From Molanna angustata (lineage: Eukaryota; Arthropoda; Insecta; Trichoptera; Molannidae), in NCBI GenBank assembly GCA_963576475.1, contig OY754974.1, positions 7,550,974 through 7,614,973 on the forward strand: a stretch of DNA of 64,000 nt, written 5' to 3'. Below, piece by piece: positions 1 to 10,424 of this stretch. How positions within the stretch are numbered: position 1 is the stretch's first letter; every line of letters starts with the position of its first letter. The notes under the pieces are model-generated. The model was given only the letters and a program-made list of their open reading frames with translations. It was not told the DNA's origin and did no database searches. The position numbers and the translations under genes are program-made.

Positions 1-59
1 ATACAGCTAAGTAAAAATAACAAATAACTACTAACAACGCAAAGCGATTGTCCAATGAA

Positions 60-345
60 AATTCATACATACCATCACGGAATATCTCATAATGTGGGGT
101 AACCAGCGATAGGTGTGCGGGGGTCGCATTACCTTGTAAAAGTAAGCACGACACATGTGTGTATTTCCACACATGTGTCGTACTTTAGGATGGGTGGTGA
201 ACTTCAATGATGAATTATGCGCGATGTCATTTTTTCTCTTGTATTTTCGATTACCCGACTCTGACGGGTCACCCGAGAACGATTATATCAAATAATGGAA
301 GCAGCATTCTAAGCCGGTACTTCACAGAATATAGGTACGACTAAC
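60..345 (+). repeat. Dispersed repeat family A, copy 1
   Basis: Non-coding repeat of about 290 bp with at least three more copies here (28435-28745 plus; 15060-15305 and 50580-50885 minus). Shared landmarks in order are a CATCACGG-type start, GTGGGGTAACCAGCGATAGG, a short variable part, a GATTACCC...GGGACACCCGA block and a GGAAGCA...CTAAGCCGGTAC end. Spacing is conserved while sequence has drifted, as expected of an old non-autonomous element. I cannot assign its class. Confidence 0.7.
148..181. repeat. Perfect 14-bp-arm hairpin inside repeat A
   Basis: ACGACACATGTGTG, a six-base loop, then the exact reverse complement. The other family A copies show only a loose match here, so the perfect palindrome is specific to this copy. 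Confidence 0.7.
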
Positions 346-1769
346 ATTCGGTATAATCAATCTCTTTGATTCTTACTTACATATACCTATAAACAATTTA
401 CATTTCTTGTTGATTTGGGGAACAGTTTTTTTTGTTGACTGTGAAATTTTAATTATTAGGTACCTACCTATTGATTATTTTTTTAAATTATTTTATTGAA
501 AAATTATAAAAAGCAAAATTGTCAATGCTAATAAAAATCGCAAATTTGATGGATACCTACTATATCAAACACCATGATTATGCTGGTATCTGTTTCGTCC
601 TATAGACTATTTATATTTCTTTAAAAAAATCTTGCGTCATTTGTAGGTACCTACCTATTCCACTAGACAGAAAATGCTATTTGTTTGAAACTTACCACAA
701 TGTATCTACAGTTTACAATGATGATATTGAATTACACTGTGGAGAGTGTAGTGTTGGCTACACTCCACTTGTTTCATCTCACATCATAACTACATACATT
801 ATTGAAGTTCCTACCTATTTTATATTTTTTCATTTTTATATTATGTTCTTCATTAATCTTTTTAAGTGCACACTGTTCAAAAACACATTTCATCCAGTAA
901 GTGAGTACTGACATGAAACGCGTTTTCTATCTTGGCAAACACAATGGCGTTCTTTTATAGTTCTTGTAAAAATTTCCTTCATATCCCTCTTGAAGTTGAC
1001 GCACGTTGTAAATCTAAAAAGTGTTCAATTGATAGATTTTAATCTAAAAAATTTAAATCTTGTCTATGCACTCAGGTAAACTAATTCTTTGCACTATGGT
1101 CTATGGATTTCTAGGTAAAACGCGATTGCGTGATAAGGATTTCATTATTATACCGCAGAAGCTCACCGAGATAAGTGTGGTGACAAAAAAATGCCAACTT
1201 TATGAAAAGGTGCATATAACACTATTTCATCTCGATGACGTTGCGAGGGTAAAAACTCCAGGTATTGACTATAAAATCAATTGGAAAGTTTTATTTAACA
1301 AAAACATTTTTTTTTACTTTTTGAAACATATATGAGGAAAAAGACAGCCAAAATTAACAAACTGAAATAATTGGATAAATAAAATTTTCATTTATATACC
1401 CAAAAAGAACAAAAATGTTTACTTCCGCGGAATTAAACGTCGAGGGGATCTGACAGGATACCTACGTGAGAAAGGATTATAGGTATGTAAGGAAATATGT
1501 AAGTATTTATTTAAGAGGAAATTTTGTCTTAAAAATTAAACATAATATTCCTTAATATGCCTTTTTTACTTATTTAACACTAACTGGTTTAATAAATAAT
1601 TTAGGTATAATTATTATACCTACAATAGCAATTTCCCAATTCAAAATTACAAAATAAATTTTAAATATTATTGTAGTTTTGTGGAGAATACATTATTTCT
1701 GTATTATTTATTGTTTCATTGGTTTTGAAATAATGTATGTTAGGTACACAACATTAAATTAAGGGGTGT
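346..1769. other. AT-rich stretch, nothing recognised
   Basis: Small open frames (76 and 91 codons at 681-911 and 1060-1335) have biased, AT-driven residue composition and no recognisable domain. TAGGTACCTACCTA-type motifs occur. No repeat boundary or RNA gene seen. Confidence 0.5.
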
Positions 1770-2140
1770 TTCAGTACTCCTCACTCCGCACATACCTCGA
1801 GGACAATGAGGTATAGTGGGGAGATATGAATTCGCAATTTTAATGCAATTTTTTATTGCAGATTATCAACTAGTATAATGCTGAGATTGTAGTCTAAAAG
1901 TTTTATCACAATATAAATATGTGTGTGCTGTGTACTATGTGCTCTGTGCTATGTAGGTACTATGAACAGCATGTTTATTCTACTTTATCGATTAAAGACT
2001 AAAGTACTAATTCGATTATTTTCAAACTCAGCAAATTTGCATATTATATAATACTCGCTTAGACCCCATTAGATTTTGAAAGATATCTGAATAGTGCTTC
2101 TCAATTTTTTCAAATATCAAATATTTCAAAGTGACAAAGT
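1770..2140 (+). repeat. Dispersed repeat family B, copy 1 (carries a TGTGC microsatellite)
   Basis: A non-coding unit of about 370 bp: TACTCCTCACT start, GTGGGGAG, TATCAACTAGTATAATGCTG, a TGTGC/TGTGT-rich core near 1918-1960, TTTATCGATTA, then CCCATTAGATTTTGAA and TCAAATATTTCAAAGTGAC. The same order recurs at 13550-13678 joined to 14371-14600, and inverted at 35236-35560. Class unknown; no terminal inverted repeat or tRNA-like head seen. Confidence 0.7.
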
Positions 2141-2653
2141 GAAGCTCAGTAAACTTAAAATTTGATATTTATATTTTGCTTACTCGTTTCTATGCCTACC
2201 TTTATAATACTCCAAAAGAAACAACTTCATGATATTTTGTTTCTTCTGAAAAATCGTGTAATAAAAGAAAAGAAATAAGAAAAGGCTAAAGCAAAAATAT
2301 TTATCTTACAACAGCTGATTACATCTTCTTCTCCTCTCCCTTTCTTTATCCTTTAGTTTTCCTATCATTGTTATGAATTGTTCTTATATGCTATCTTCAT
2401 TGTTTTTTTTTACTTTTCTTCTGCTATCTTTATTTATTTTGTAATGTGATAAACTTTTTGCCATAGCACACATTGTTTTGTATATTTAACATTTACTCTT
2501 TTGATTAGGCAATAAGCCCGCCAGTGTACTAATTATTTGTACAAGAAGATTCAAATAAATAAATAATATCGGTAAAAGAGTTAGATTCTTATAAGGTTAG
2601 ATTAATATGCGATTATTATTAAAAAATAAAAAAAATATGTTGTCTCATTACTG
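2141..2653 (+). other. AT-rich stretch ending in a LINE-like 3' tail
   Basis: Mostly unassignable. From about 2490 the sequence GGCAATAAGCCCGCC is followed by an A-rich AAATAAATAAATA tail near 2557-2571, which resembles LINE 3' ends elsewhere in the window. The LINE clade is not identifiable from this much. Confidence 0.4.
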
Positions 2654-2970
2654 GTGCCTTTACCTTTTGTCCAGGTGCTCATTGTGAAACGGTTTCTCCC
2701 ATATAGATCCATAAAGAATGAGTGTGTATTCTCCTGGCGGGATATCGGAAGGCCGATCTCTAGTCGAAGAGACATTGTGCTGCGGGTTCCCAACAAGCCA
2801 CCAGCCCACAGGACCCAGGATCAAGTCCGGGACATGTATATGTGTGGAAGAATGGACATCCATTGTGGTGCAGAGTCCCCACAATGTTATCGCCAATCAG
2901 AAATCAGATAACAAGAACTTACTGCTCTCTAAGTCTACTGACTACATCACTACATCACTCCGATAGACGG
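2654..2970. other. GC-richer patch with overlapping ORFs, not recognised
   Basis: Three overlapping frames of 78-85 codons are open on both strands, which fits higher GC rather than selection. One plus frame contains RVPNKPPAHRTQDQVRDMY, which reads protein-like, but I cannot place it in a family. It may be a decayed transposon ORF. Confidence 0.3.
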
Positions 2971-3482
2971 ATGCCACATCTTCAAAGATAAGATTCAACT
3001 CTCGAGAGGACTCATATGAAGAATCAAATCCAGATAGATCAAAACATTGAAGACTATTTAAATCATGTCAAGCATTTAAGACTGCACGATTTGTGTTGAG
3101 GTTCCATACTCCCGAAACGAGTGTAGTGCTCATAAATATATATTTGATAGATAATAAAAGGCTATAGAACTTTATTTGCAATCTAAAATAAAGACATTTC
3201 AACAAAATAATTTGTCGTCTTAAATTTTGCGAAATATTTTTTTACGACCAAATCAACAACGACTGTTTTAACTATGTTAATAAAGTCTTAAATTTTTAAA
3301 TTACTTTAAAAATATAAGTAATTTCAAATAAAAAAATTGATCCTGGATTATTATTTTAGTAAGATATCTAACTGCTAAACTAATGATCCGGGTTTGACTA
3401 CCGAAATTGCTTCATATAAGTATAAACGTATTCAAAATTATTAATTCCAATAAAATAATAAATAAATTTGGATAATCTATAT
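2971..3482. other. Unassigned sequence
   Basis: AT-rich, no open frame of note, no repeat partner found in the window. Confidence 0.4.
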
Positions 3483-3519
3483 AGCGCCGTTTTTGTGAAT
3501 ATCTCACCTCAAGGGCGCT
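3483..3519 (-). repeat. CR1-like LINE 3'-terminal hairpin
   Basis: AGCGCC at one side pairs with GGGCGCT at the other; an inner GTGA/TCAC pair can also form. The same outer stem closes a different inner sequence at 62311-62347, suggesting a conserved 3' RNA structure. Confidence 0.55.
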
Positions 3520-4350
3520 GAAAAAATGATTACGTTGTATCATTTCGGCTCTGGTAAGATTTGCGAAAAAGGTGCGTTTTGAGTTTTTTCCTGAACGAAG
3601 ATATATTTTCGGTTTGTCTGAGGGTGTGTGGGAGCTTATTCCATGCATTTGGTCCTGCCACAGCAAATGCACGATCACCGAAATTAGTTGTGTGCACCCT
3701 GTTTATTTCAACTAATTTCCCAACCATGGATGAAGAGGCAGAACGAAGTGATGATTGTCTGTCATTTATTGAAAGCGGAATGCACAGTTCGGAGAGGTAT
3801 GTAAGTAGGAGCCATACCACGAATTGCTTTAAAGATTATGAGACAGAGCTTATATGTATTCAATTCTTTCGGGGACTTTAAGCCCCCGTAGATTGCGAAG
3901 ATGGTGAGAGATGTGAGAAAATTTGGAGGCTCCAGTGATGAGTCTGGCTGCAGCATTGAAAACTGACTGAATTTTATTAATTTCTTTCTTTGGTAAATTA
4001 GCATATACACCGTTACAATAATCCAAACGGGAGACAACAAAGGCGCTTACCAAAGATTTCATGGCTTCAATTGGGATACTCCTTCGGATTGACTTTAAAC
4101 GTCTTAGTTGAAAGAAAGCAGAAGAAGTAACTGTGTTAATTTGGTTTGAAAAGCTTAGATTTGAATCTATTTTGACTCCAAGAAGTTTAACACAGGATTT
4201 AGGAAGAATATCTGAATTTTCGAAAGTTAGTGGGGAAGTGTCTATTAAATGGCTTCGTTTGCGTGTTGCTGTCCAGAGTAGTTCTGTCTTTGTTGGGTTT
4301 AGTTGGGTTTAGCTTAAGTTTGTTCAATATTTTACTTCAAACAATGGAAG
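3483..4350 (-). mobile_element. CR1-like LINE, 3' fragment of the reverse transcriptase ORF plus 3' hairpin
   Basis: Read on the minus strand this is the C-terminal part of a non-LTR retrotransposon ORF2. In order: LNPTKTELLW (RT thumb, near 4300), VKLLGVKIDSNLSF (4150-4180), SAFVVSRLDYCNGVYANLP and NAAARLITGASKFSHI (3930-4045), then FGDRAFAVAGPNAWNKLP near 3630-3690 and LKTHLF near 3575. These are the usual CR1/L2-superfamily C-terminal landmarks. The frame is broken between 3850 and 4062 and near 3800, so it is a pseudogene. The element ends in a hairpin at 3483-3519 with no A tail. The catalytic YADD region lies upstream and is absent: a 5'-truncated copy. Confidence 0.85.
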
Positions 4351-4384
4351 CAATGACTATTTTCAATTTAATATTATATCCGAG
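4351..4384. other. Short spacer
   Basis: AT-rich spacer between the LINE fragment and the SINE-1 copy. Confidence 0.3.
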
Positions 4385-4560
4385 CCAAAGTTCCCGGGTT
4401 CGATTACCGGTGGAGACACAGTTTTCAATTGTGTTTTCAGACTGGATCTGTGAGACGATAAATATTCTCCAGAATGTGATAACTTATTATTGGGTGCGTG
4501 TTAAATTAATATTTGACATAGTACCTGTTTGTTACCCGACATGCAATTAGAAATAGATAT
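4385..4560 (+). mobile_element. tRNA-derived SINE-1, 5'-truncated copy
   Basis: Begins in a tRNA-like box B (GGGTTCGATTACC), followed by the family body: GGTGGAGACACAG, CTGGATCTGTGAGACGAT, CTCCAGAATGTG, TTATTGGGTGCGTG, TTAAATTAATATTTGACATAGTAC, CCCGA. The same order recurs at 16893, 28785, 47905, 58025 and 62430. Box A is missing. SINEs of this kind are RNA polymerase III transcripts mobilised by a partner LINE; the partner is not known. Confidence 0.8.
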
Positions 4561-5384
4561 TAGAGACAAATTAATTTTAACTCTGATATTTATTAGACAC
4601 GTGTATACCATAGACAATATTTTTAGTCACGTATAAACCATAGATTTAGTGTCGAATTTATATAAGAGTCTTGAGTTATCCGAAAAATCTATCAAAAAAG
4701 AAATATGATCTAATCCAACTGATGTAGTGCTATCGAAAATTTGATCAGAAGTCATTGTACAAGATTCTTTGAAGTTGGTACAAGAGTATTGTATTGTATT
4801 GTTGAGTTTAAGACAGGGAAAGATTAGGCCAATGATAAAATCGGTGGACACAATGTTACAGTGTACCTATTTCTTAACAAAAAGATATATTATTCGATGT
4901 TTACACAAAGACTTTGTCTTCTAGCCATGTTGGTATTTGTTGGTGCTCTGTATGAGTTTTTATTTTGTATTTTGTTAACAAATTCGTCATTAAATATATG
5001 GATGATTAATCGGATCATAATAAAACTATATATTTTAATAAATGTCCTTATGATAGCAAACAACCGTAAAAGAGAGTTACCGTAAAAATAATATTATGCA
5101 TACATCACGTCTTTTTACAATAAATAAATAATATCTCAATATGTATTAAAGCAATATATGTCCTTAAGGTGTATTAAGGCAGTATTTATTTAATATAAAG
5201 AGACACTAACAGAACACTGAACAACACAAACAAAGAAATCATGAAACAAAAACATAGATCTCCAGTGCTCCAATAACAGGTATCTCCAATTTAATTTTAA
5301 TATATAAGATTAATGATAATTATATTCTCTAATAATACAATAATTCTACTGAATGTTATTTAGTGAGAAGAATCTGTAATAGAA
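4561..5384. other. AT-rich stretch, nothing recognised
   Basis: Two 74-codon frames (4627-4851 minus, 4861-5085 plus) lack any recognisable motif and have the composition expected from AT-rich DNA. Confidence 0.4.
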
Positions 5385-5545
5385 CGAAGTATAACAGGGT
5401 ACGAACGAGGACACAAGGAAAGAATGAAAGATGAAGAAAAATGTAATTAATAGAATGAAAGATAATACAGTGAGATGGTTTGGCCTCATGGGAAGAATGA
5501 ATGGGGAATGCCTGACGAATATAATATACAAGGCTGACAGAAACG
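5385..5545 (+). mobile_element. RTE-like LINE ORF2 C-terminal remnant
   Basis: The plus strand reads KDNTVRWFGLMGRMNGE, a worn form of the LRWFGHVxRM motif near the C-terminus of RTE-like LINE polyproteins. The same block occurs at 55081-55140 and 60290-60320. No intact frame. Too short to place in a subfamily. Confidence 0.6.
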
Positions 5546-5610
5546 TAAGAAGAGGTAAATAAGTAAATTATTATGCGCGCAATGACGGCTTTACTGCCAT
5601 AAAGCAATTT
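5546..5610 (-). mobile_element. LINE 3'-tail fragment
   Basis: Read on the minus strand this gives AATTGCTTTATGGCAGTAAAG, close to the GCCTTATGGCAATAAACC tail at about 33000-33030 (minus), which is followed there by (ATAA)n. Confidence 0.45.
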
Positions 5611-6554
5611 ATTTTAAGTAACCAAAATGAGGCCATAAATAGTGTAGTGGTAGGTACCTATATTAAATTTATAACAAAAACAAACAGAAAGATAAACGCG
5701 TATCATTATAAAATGTAAAATAACACAAATAAAGAAAGGAATGAGATGTGAGATAGGATGGGGAAAGAGTGCCAATAAAGAGATATAAGACAGGTATAGC
5801 AGCTTTAGTCTTTTTACGTATAGTTAAATCGATTTGAGCGTTGTAATGTCATCACCTGGAACAAACAGCACAATTTTGACCAATTTTATGAAATCAAAGT
5901 ATTTTAACTATACTTTTACTGATACTTTCGTTGAAACAACCCAGCCTTAGGATGTTCCATAGTCTTGTTGATTGAACTTCAAAAGAGGAACAGAGAAATT
6001 CAGTAGAATGAATGGAAATAGCTAGTGTGTTACGATCAGATACCTAAATAATTTATCATTACATTAGGTCACTATGACCCATGACTATATCTGACTCACA
6101 AAAGTTACCTACCTACATAGGTAGGTAGGTATAAGGGAGACCGCAAAGATGTTACCGGACATTGAGAAAATTACAAAACCACAAAATTACACAACACACA
6201 AATTGAAATTTCAACAATGCGTGCAAAAAATACTTTTCATTTAGGTGAACACTTTTTGTAGCATGTGAAACTTGGCCAGCCAAATATATGCCATATTGTT
6301 TATTTAGTTGAAATAATTAAACTTGATAGTAGTAATAGGTACCTATAACAATAAAAATACAATTTGAAATTAGTATAATTATAACATTCTAAGTGTGTCT
6401 GTGTGTACCTATGTGTCCCTAATAACTTTTGAACCGTTTAATCAAAACACCCCAAAATTTCACAAATACAATAAAAAAATAATAGGCATACAAAACTTTT
6501 ATATTCAGAATTTTGCATTTATGCTGAATTTAGTGCTATACATTTTTCGTTATT
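5611..6554. other. AT-rich stretch with a short ACCT/AGGT inverted repeat
   Basis: 6107-6132 is an inverted run of ACCTACCT and AGGTAGGT around ACAT. Near 6390-6430 a stretch reading GTGTGTCTGTGTGTACC loosely resembles the start of the Helitron-like element at 33934, not enough to call. No gene. Confidence 0.35.
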
Positions 6555-6720
6555 TCCACCACCACCCGCTCCGCATATGGGGACTGTCAACGGCCCCTTT
6601 GCAGAACGCTAGAATGAACAACAACAAAAAAAAACAGTGCATGGCACGAAGAGTAGCTCTAGATTAGAAATCTCGGCACCATGGTGCAAAAAGAACAATC
6701 AGCCAGCGCGTCGAGATTCA
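6555..6720 (-). mobile_element. R1/Jockey-type LINE 3'-UTR fragment
   Basis: Shares CACCCGCTCCGCATATGGGG and ACGGCCCCTTTGCAGAACGC with 41790-41850, 58665-58720 and, inverted, 61670-61730. At 58665 the block lies directly downstream of a minus-strand LINE coding end, which gives the orientation and explains the repeat as that LINE's 3' UTR. Confidence 0.6.
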
Positions 6721-6829
6721 CACTTGCGGATTCATAGTGCTGTACATATTTCAACTGTAAATTTGTTCAAGAGAATTTATTTCTCTTAACAGATCGACAA
6801 AGTTTCAAGACAAGTTACGCGAGATTTGT
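6721..6829. other. Unassigned sequence
   Basis: No open frame or repeat partner seen. Confidence 0.3.
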
Positions 6830-6905
6830 ATGGCCAGGTCTACATTTTTCATGTTTTTTCCAACATTGAAGTTTGTTTCAATATATCTCGAAAATCCTAA
6901 AAGCT
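6830..6905 (+). repeat. Dispersed repeat family D, copy 1
   Basis: TACATTTTTCATG, TTTTTTCCAACATTGAAGTT and ATATATCTCGAAAATC match 39328-39390 with few changes. Both copies start just after a GGTCTACA or GGTATACA sequence. The outer limits are not clear. Confidence 0.55.
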
Positions 6906-7594
6906 TAAAAGTTCGAGAATATCTCATACTTTATTTACAGAGAAAAACATTTTTTATGATAAATTTATGTATTTAACTGCCTATTTTTCCAGATTTTTTT
7001 TAAAATATCGAAAAACGCCGAAACACGCCAACTTGATTGATAAATTTTCTATAAAAAAATACTTACGTTATAATATCTCACACTTTTTTTAACAAATTTT
7101 GTAAAAAAGTTATTACAATATCGTTTCGTACGGTTTGTATGGCAGTATACCTACACAATATCTACGAGAACTCTCAATTGTTTGATTCTTTATCTCCATA
7201 CGTACATACATACATACCATCAAGCTGTTAACATATTCGGGGTAAAAAAGGACTGACCTCTATCTTGACATACGTGTTTTGTATAGAAAATAAAATATCT
7301 TAAATAATACAATATTTTGAATTTAAGGGTTTATAGTTTGCTATGTATTCTTCAACTATACAAACTATCACCATCGACAGATGTATCTCATGTTCCATGC
7401 AACTTGTTCTATAAAAATGTCACTAATCCTGGAAATTATATAATTTATTATTTAGTTATTTCAATTGATATAATCTTCGCCAAACAACTTCCGGTTGCGC
7501 AGAGCGAAAATTTGTGTCTTTTTGCTTCGTTGGTTTACGTGCAAATCGCCCCTCTTCTCGGCTCAAAGTTCAAGTTAATTGGCTACAATTTTAT
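6906..7594. other. AT-rich stretch, nothing recognised
   Basis: A 102-codon plus frame (7317-7625) runs into the LINE tail and has no motif. Its start (7330-7400) loosely resembles 35600-35660, which may reflect a shared but unidentified repeat. Confidence 0.35.
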
Positions 7595-7678
7595 TTTATT
7601 TATTTTATTTATTTATTTATTATAAACAATACAATACAATACAATGTTGATTACATACTAGAGTTAGAAGTTACATAT

Positions 7679-7850
7679 GTTTGTGTGTGTGTATGTGTGT
7701 GTATGTGTGTGTGTGTGTGTGTGTGAGGGTGTGTGTGTGTGTGTGAGGGTGTGTTTGTATGTGTGTTTGTGTGTGTGAGGGTGTGTGTGTGTGTGTGTAT
7801 GTGTGTGTGTGCGTGCGTGTGTGTGAGTGTGTGTGTGTATGTATTATTTA
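7679..7850. repeat. (GT)n / (CA)n microsatellite in a LINE 3' UTR
   Basis: Imperfect GT run interrupted by TATG, GAGG and GCGTGC steps. In the sister copy at 29620-29650 only a few CA units are present, so the array expanded in this copy. It creates false ORFs on both strands. Confidence 0.9.
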
Positions 7851-7881
7851 ATGATAAGTGTTGTAAATGATAGAATACGAT

Positions 7882-7917
7882 GAACACCTCACTAGGAAGT
7901 CCTGTGCCGAGGTGTTC
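7882..7917 (-). repeat. LINE 3'-UTR hairpin, variant 1
   Basis: GAACACCTC and GAGGTGTTC form a 9-bp perfect stem around an 18-nt loop. In LINE sense the loop reads GGCACAGGACTTCCTAGT. Identical to 29551-29586 on the other strand; stem variants occur at 12419, 13736, 27269 and 56944. Confidence 0.75.
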
Positions 7918-8815
7918 ATTACAACAGTTGTGTGACAGATAATACATTGTGTATATAGTTTTCGAATCAAATTATACATTAAATTGTTATTGAGAAAAAA
8001 AATTGTGAAGCTTAATTATATTTGATTGGGTGTGATTATATTATTGATTTGTTCTGAACCGGTGCTGTTTATCCATGCTGTTATGTGTTTTTTGTATTTT
8101 TGTGACGATGTGTTATGTGGTAGCAGTTTTAATGAGGTTGGTAGGCTATTGTGTAGTTTGATGGCATAGTATTTAAAGTGTCTTTGTCCATGGGTAGTTT
8201 GCAACTTTGGGATATTTATTGTGTTGGTGATGGAAGATCTTTTTGTTCTTGGAGGTTGTGTATTGTGTATAGTGGGTATGTTATGTTTAAAATGGTACAG
8301 AAGTGCAGATCTTGCATATAGTTGACGAAGTGTCATTACTTCCAGAGTCTTGAAAATTTCTGTGGAGCTTGTTCTGTATGGCACATTCAATATGCTTTTT
8401 ATTATTGATTTTTGTGCCTTGCTAACCGAGTCTATTGCAATATTTGTTGAACCTCCCCAGGCCAGCAATCCATAGGAAATGATTGATTGGCATATTGCAA
8501 AGTAAATTGATCGCAATATCTGACGTGGGAAGATGTTTTTTATGTTGTTTATTAGATACAGCACTTTTTTAAGTTTGTTTGTAATGTATTCAGTGTGTGT
8601 TGACCATCGTAGATTTTTGTCAATTAAAATACCCAAATATTTGATATCATTTACTCTTTCAATACACTCACATTGACAAATGTTCAAGTTTTGTATACAA
8701 GTGTGTGATTTAATAGTAATTGGTGCATGGGGTTGTGCTCTTTCTGTTATACTATGTGTAATGTATTTAGTTTTAGATGTGTTAAGTGTTAGGGTGTTTT
8801 AATTATATCAATCAT

Positions 8816-9654
8816 TTTACTAGATTTATATTTGCTTATAAAATATCGATTTCCAGGATGATGGTTTAACCATCGAAGGATCAAGACTCTTATTTTTATA
8901 CTCATTACGCGGATAATAACTTTGTTTTTTTTTAAATTATATTCATCATGAATTTCCTCTCATTAAACTTAATTAAAGCATATTTAAAAATGAAATAAAA
9001 CAAAATATTACAGAATCTTTTAAATAATGTATGTACCATTTTTTGTGACTTATTTCAGGAAGATCTTTATAGAGGGATTTAGAACACAACTCGTATCTTT
9101 TCATACATAAAAGTTAGTTGAATTTCTAATTGAGTATAATAAGTTATGTATATCACTATATTATTGTATTTATAGAAGAAGCATTGGCCTCCAATGTGGG
9201 TCATCGTGAAATGTTTGTCAGTTTGATTTATGGCTTGAGATCGCCATTACCCTAGAGTCTTGACCTAGGCCTAAGTAGGCAGATATGCCTCCTAGATACA
9301 TGGGTAGGTACCTACCTTCTGATGCTTAGGGTCTGTCAAAGTCAGCCGGGCTTGGCCAGCCGAGCCTTGAATGTGTCAGACACCTAATGATTCATCAGAA
9401 CAATATATTATTATAATGACATGCCTGGCAGAAGAGGTTTGTAGTTACTACTACCTACAAAGAGATTCGTGATAAATAATTTACCTCATTTTCTGAAATG
9501 ACAGATATTCACATGGACAATCTATTAAGGCCCTTGTATTACTTGGGCATACGGATGTACACAAATATGCACATTAAACTACCTTCTAGTTTATGAAACA
9601 CAAAACAAATCATAAAGAAAATGTAAAATTAAGAGTTTAAATTTAATTTTTATT
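8816..9654. other. Unassigned sequence
   Basis: AT-rich at first; 9180-9400 is less AT-rich, with TAGGTACCTACC and CAGCCGGGCTTGGCCAGCCG, but no open frame or repeat partner was found. Confidence 0.35.
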
Positions 9655-9835
9655 TAGATGTGTCGACGGCAGAGTGGTTAGAGCACTGGGTTAGGAATCC
9701 AGTGGTTGCGAGTTCGAATCCTAACTCGACCGATTTCGTTCACCTGTAGCACAAGCATTTATGCATAATTTCGGGAATGTAGGAAGATATATATGTACTT
9801 GTTTAACTAGGATATATTCATTTTTGTTTTAAAAA
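9655..9835 (+). mobile_element. tRNA-derived SINE-2, near full length
   Basis: The tRNA-like head has box A (GGCAGAGTGGTTAGAGCA) and box B (GAGTTCGAATCC). The anticodon-like loop is TTAGGAA within a CACTGG/CCAGTG stem. The body reads CGATTTCGTTCACCTGTAGC, ACAAGCATTTATGC, GGGAATGTAGGAAGAT, ATATGTACTTGTTT and a GGATATATTCATTTTTG end. Same family as 47341, 49915 and 35095 (plus) and 33345, 40140 and 56650 (minus). No acceptor stem folds cleanly, so it is not a functional tRNA. Confidence 0.85.
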
Positions 9836-10051
9836 AAATCAAGATTCTTAATTTATATATTAAAATACAAAATCTTCAGCCGGTTCTCTTTCGATTGAAG
9901 TAAAATTCTACTCCATAGGCCTTGCAGTTTTTTAGTTACTACAATAAAAAATTAAAACAGGGTTTTATTTAAACTAATTTTAGAAGAAAAGCATTAAACT
10001 TATTCAAATTTCAAAAACCTCAAGCGATAGAATAAAGAAGTAAAATAAACT
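9836..10051. other. AT-rich spacer
   Basis: No open frame or repeat partner seen. Confidence 0.3.
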
Positions 10052-10242
10052 GGGGGCAAGTCTGGTCAAACCGACGTAATCAAAACCCTCACGATTACCC
10101 ATATCATGGATATAATTATTATATCGAGTTCTATAATATTTTTAGATGTCATAGAACTCCATATGACAATTATATGGAGTTCTATGAATAATATCCATGA
10201 TATGGGTAATCACGAGGGTTTTGATTGCGCCGGTTGGACATG
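10052..10242. mobile_element. MITE (GGGGGCAAG family), first of a tandem pair, 3' end truncated
   Basis: Long terminal inverted repeat: GGGGGCAAGTCTGG, then AATCAAAACCCTCACGATTA and CCATATCATGGATATAAT, mirrored at 10190-10240. The last dozen or so bases of the right repeat (CAGACTTGCCCCC) are missing and the next copy begins there. Non-coding; the short ORFs inside are palindrome artefacts. Confidence 0.85.
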
Positions 10243-10424
10243 GGGGGCAAGTCTGTTCCAACCGGCGAAATCAAAACCCTCACGATTACCCTTATCATGG
10301 ATATAATTATCATATGGTATTCTATGACATCTAAAGATATTATAGAACCCCATATAAAAATTATATCCATGATATGGGTAATCGTGGGGGTTTTGATTTC
10401 GCCGGTTGGACCAGACTTGCCCCC
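10243..10424. mobile_element. MITE (GGGGGCAAG family), complete second copy
   Basis: Starts GGGGGCAAGTCTG and ends CCAGACTTGCCCCC; the arms of about 75 bp are near-perfect reverse complements. Same family as 10052-10242 and 39144-39314. No transposase is encoded; it would rely on an element elsewhere. The target-site duplication is not evident, partly because the left flank is the other copy. Confidence 0.85.

Larger units (their letters stand above)
7595..8815 (-). mobile_element. LINE 3' portion: RT thumb/C-terminal ORF, 3' UTR with hairpin and CA repeat, AT-rich tail
   Basis: The minus strand holds a 223-codon open frame (8016-8687) that continues in frame upstream to about 8815 (LNTSKTKYI, a typical post-catalytic RT motif). 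Within it: VNDIKYLGILIDKNLRWSTH, FAICQSIISYGLLAWGGS, KAQKSIIKSILNVPYR and a basic tail ending TPNQI. This is the region after the YxDD box in non-LTR reverse transcriptases; the endonuclease and catalytic parts are absent, so the copy is 5'-truncated but has an unusually clean frame. The 3' UTR carries a hairpin (7882-7917) and a CA microsatellite (7679-7850), then ends in an ATAAATAAATA tail near 7595-7640. The same end recurs at 29385-29750. Clade unsure (CR1/Rex-like is possible). Confidence 0.85.

Noticed and set aside
6388..6530. Second Helitron-like 5' end
   Set aside because: Only a loose GTGTGTCTGTGTGTACC resemblance and no matching 3' terminus.
7651..7947. 98-codon ORF rich in Thr-His
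   Set aside because: Produced by the CA microsatellite in a LINE 3' UTR.
9661..9735. tRNA gene
   Set aside because: Box A and B are present, but the acceptor stem does not pair and the same head plus body recurs many times, so it is a SINE.
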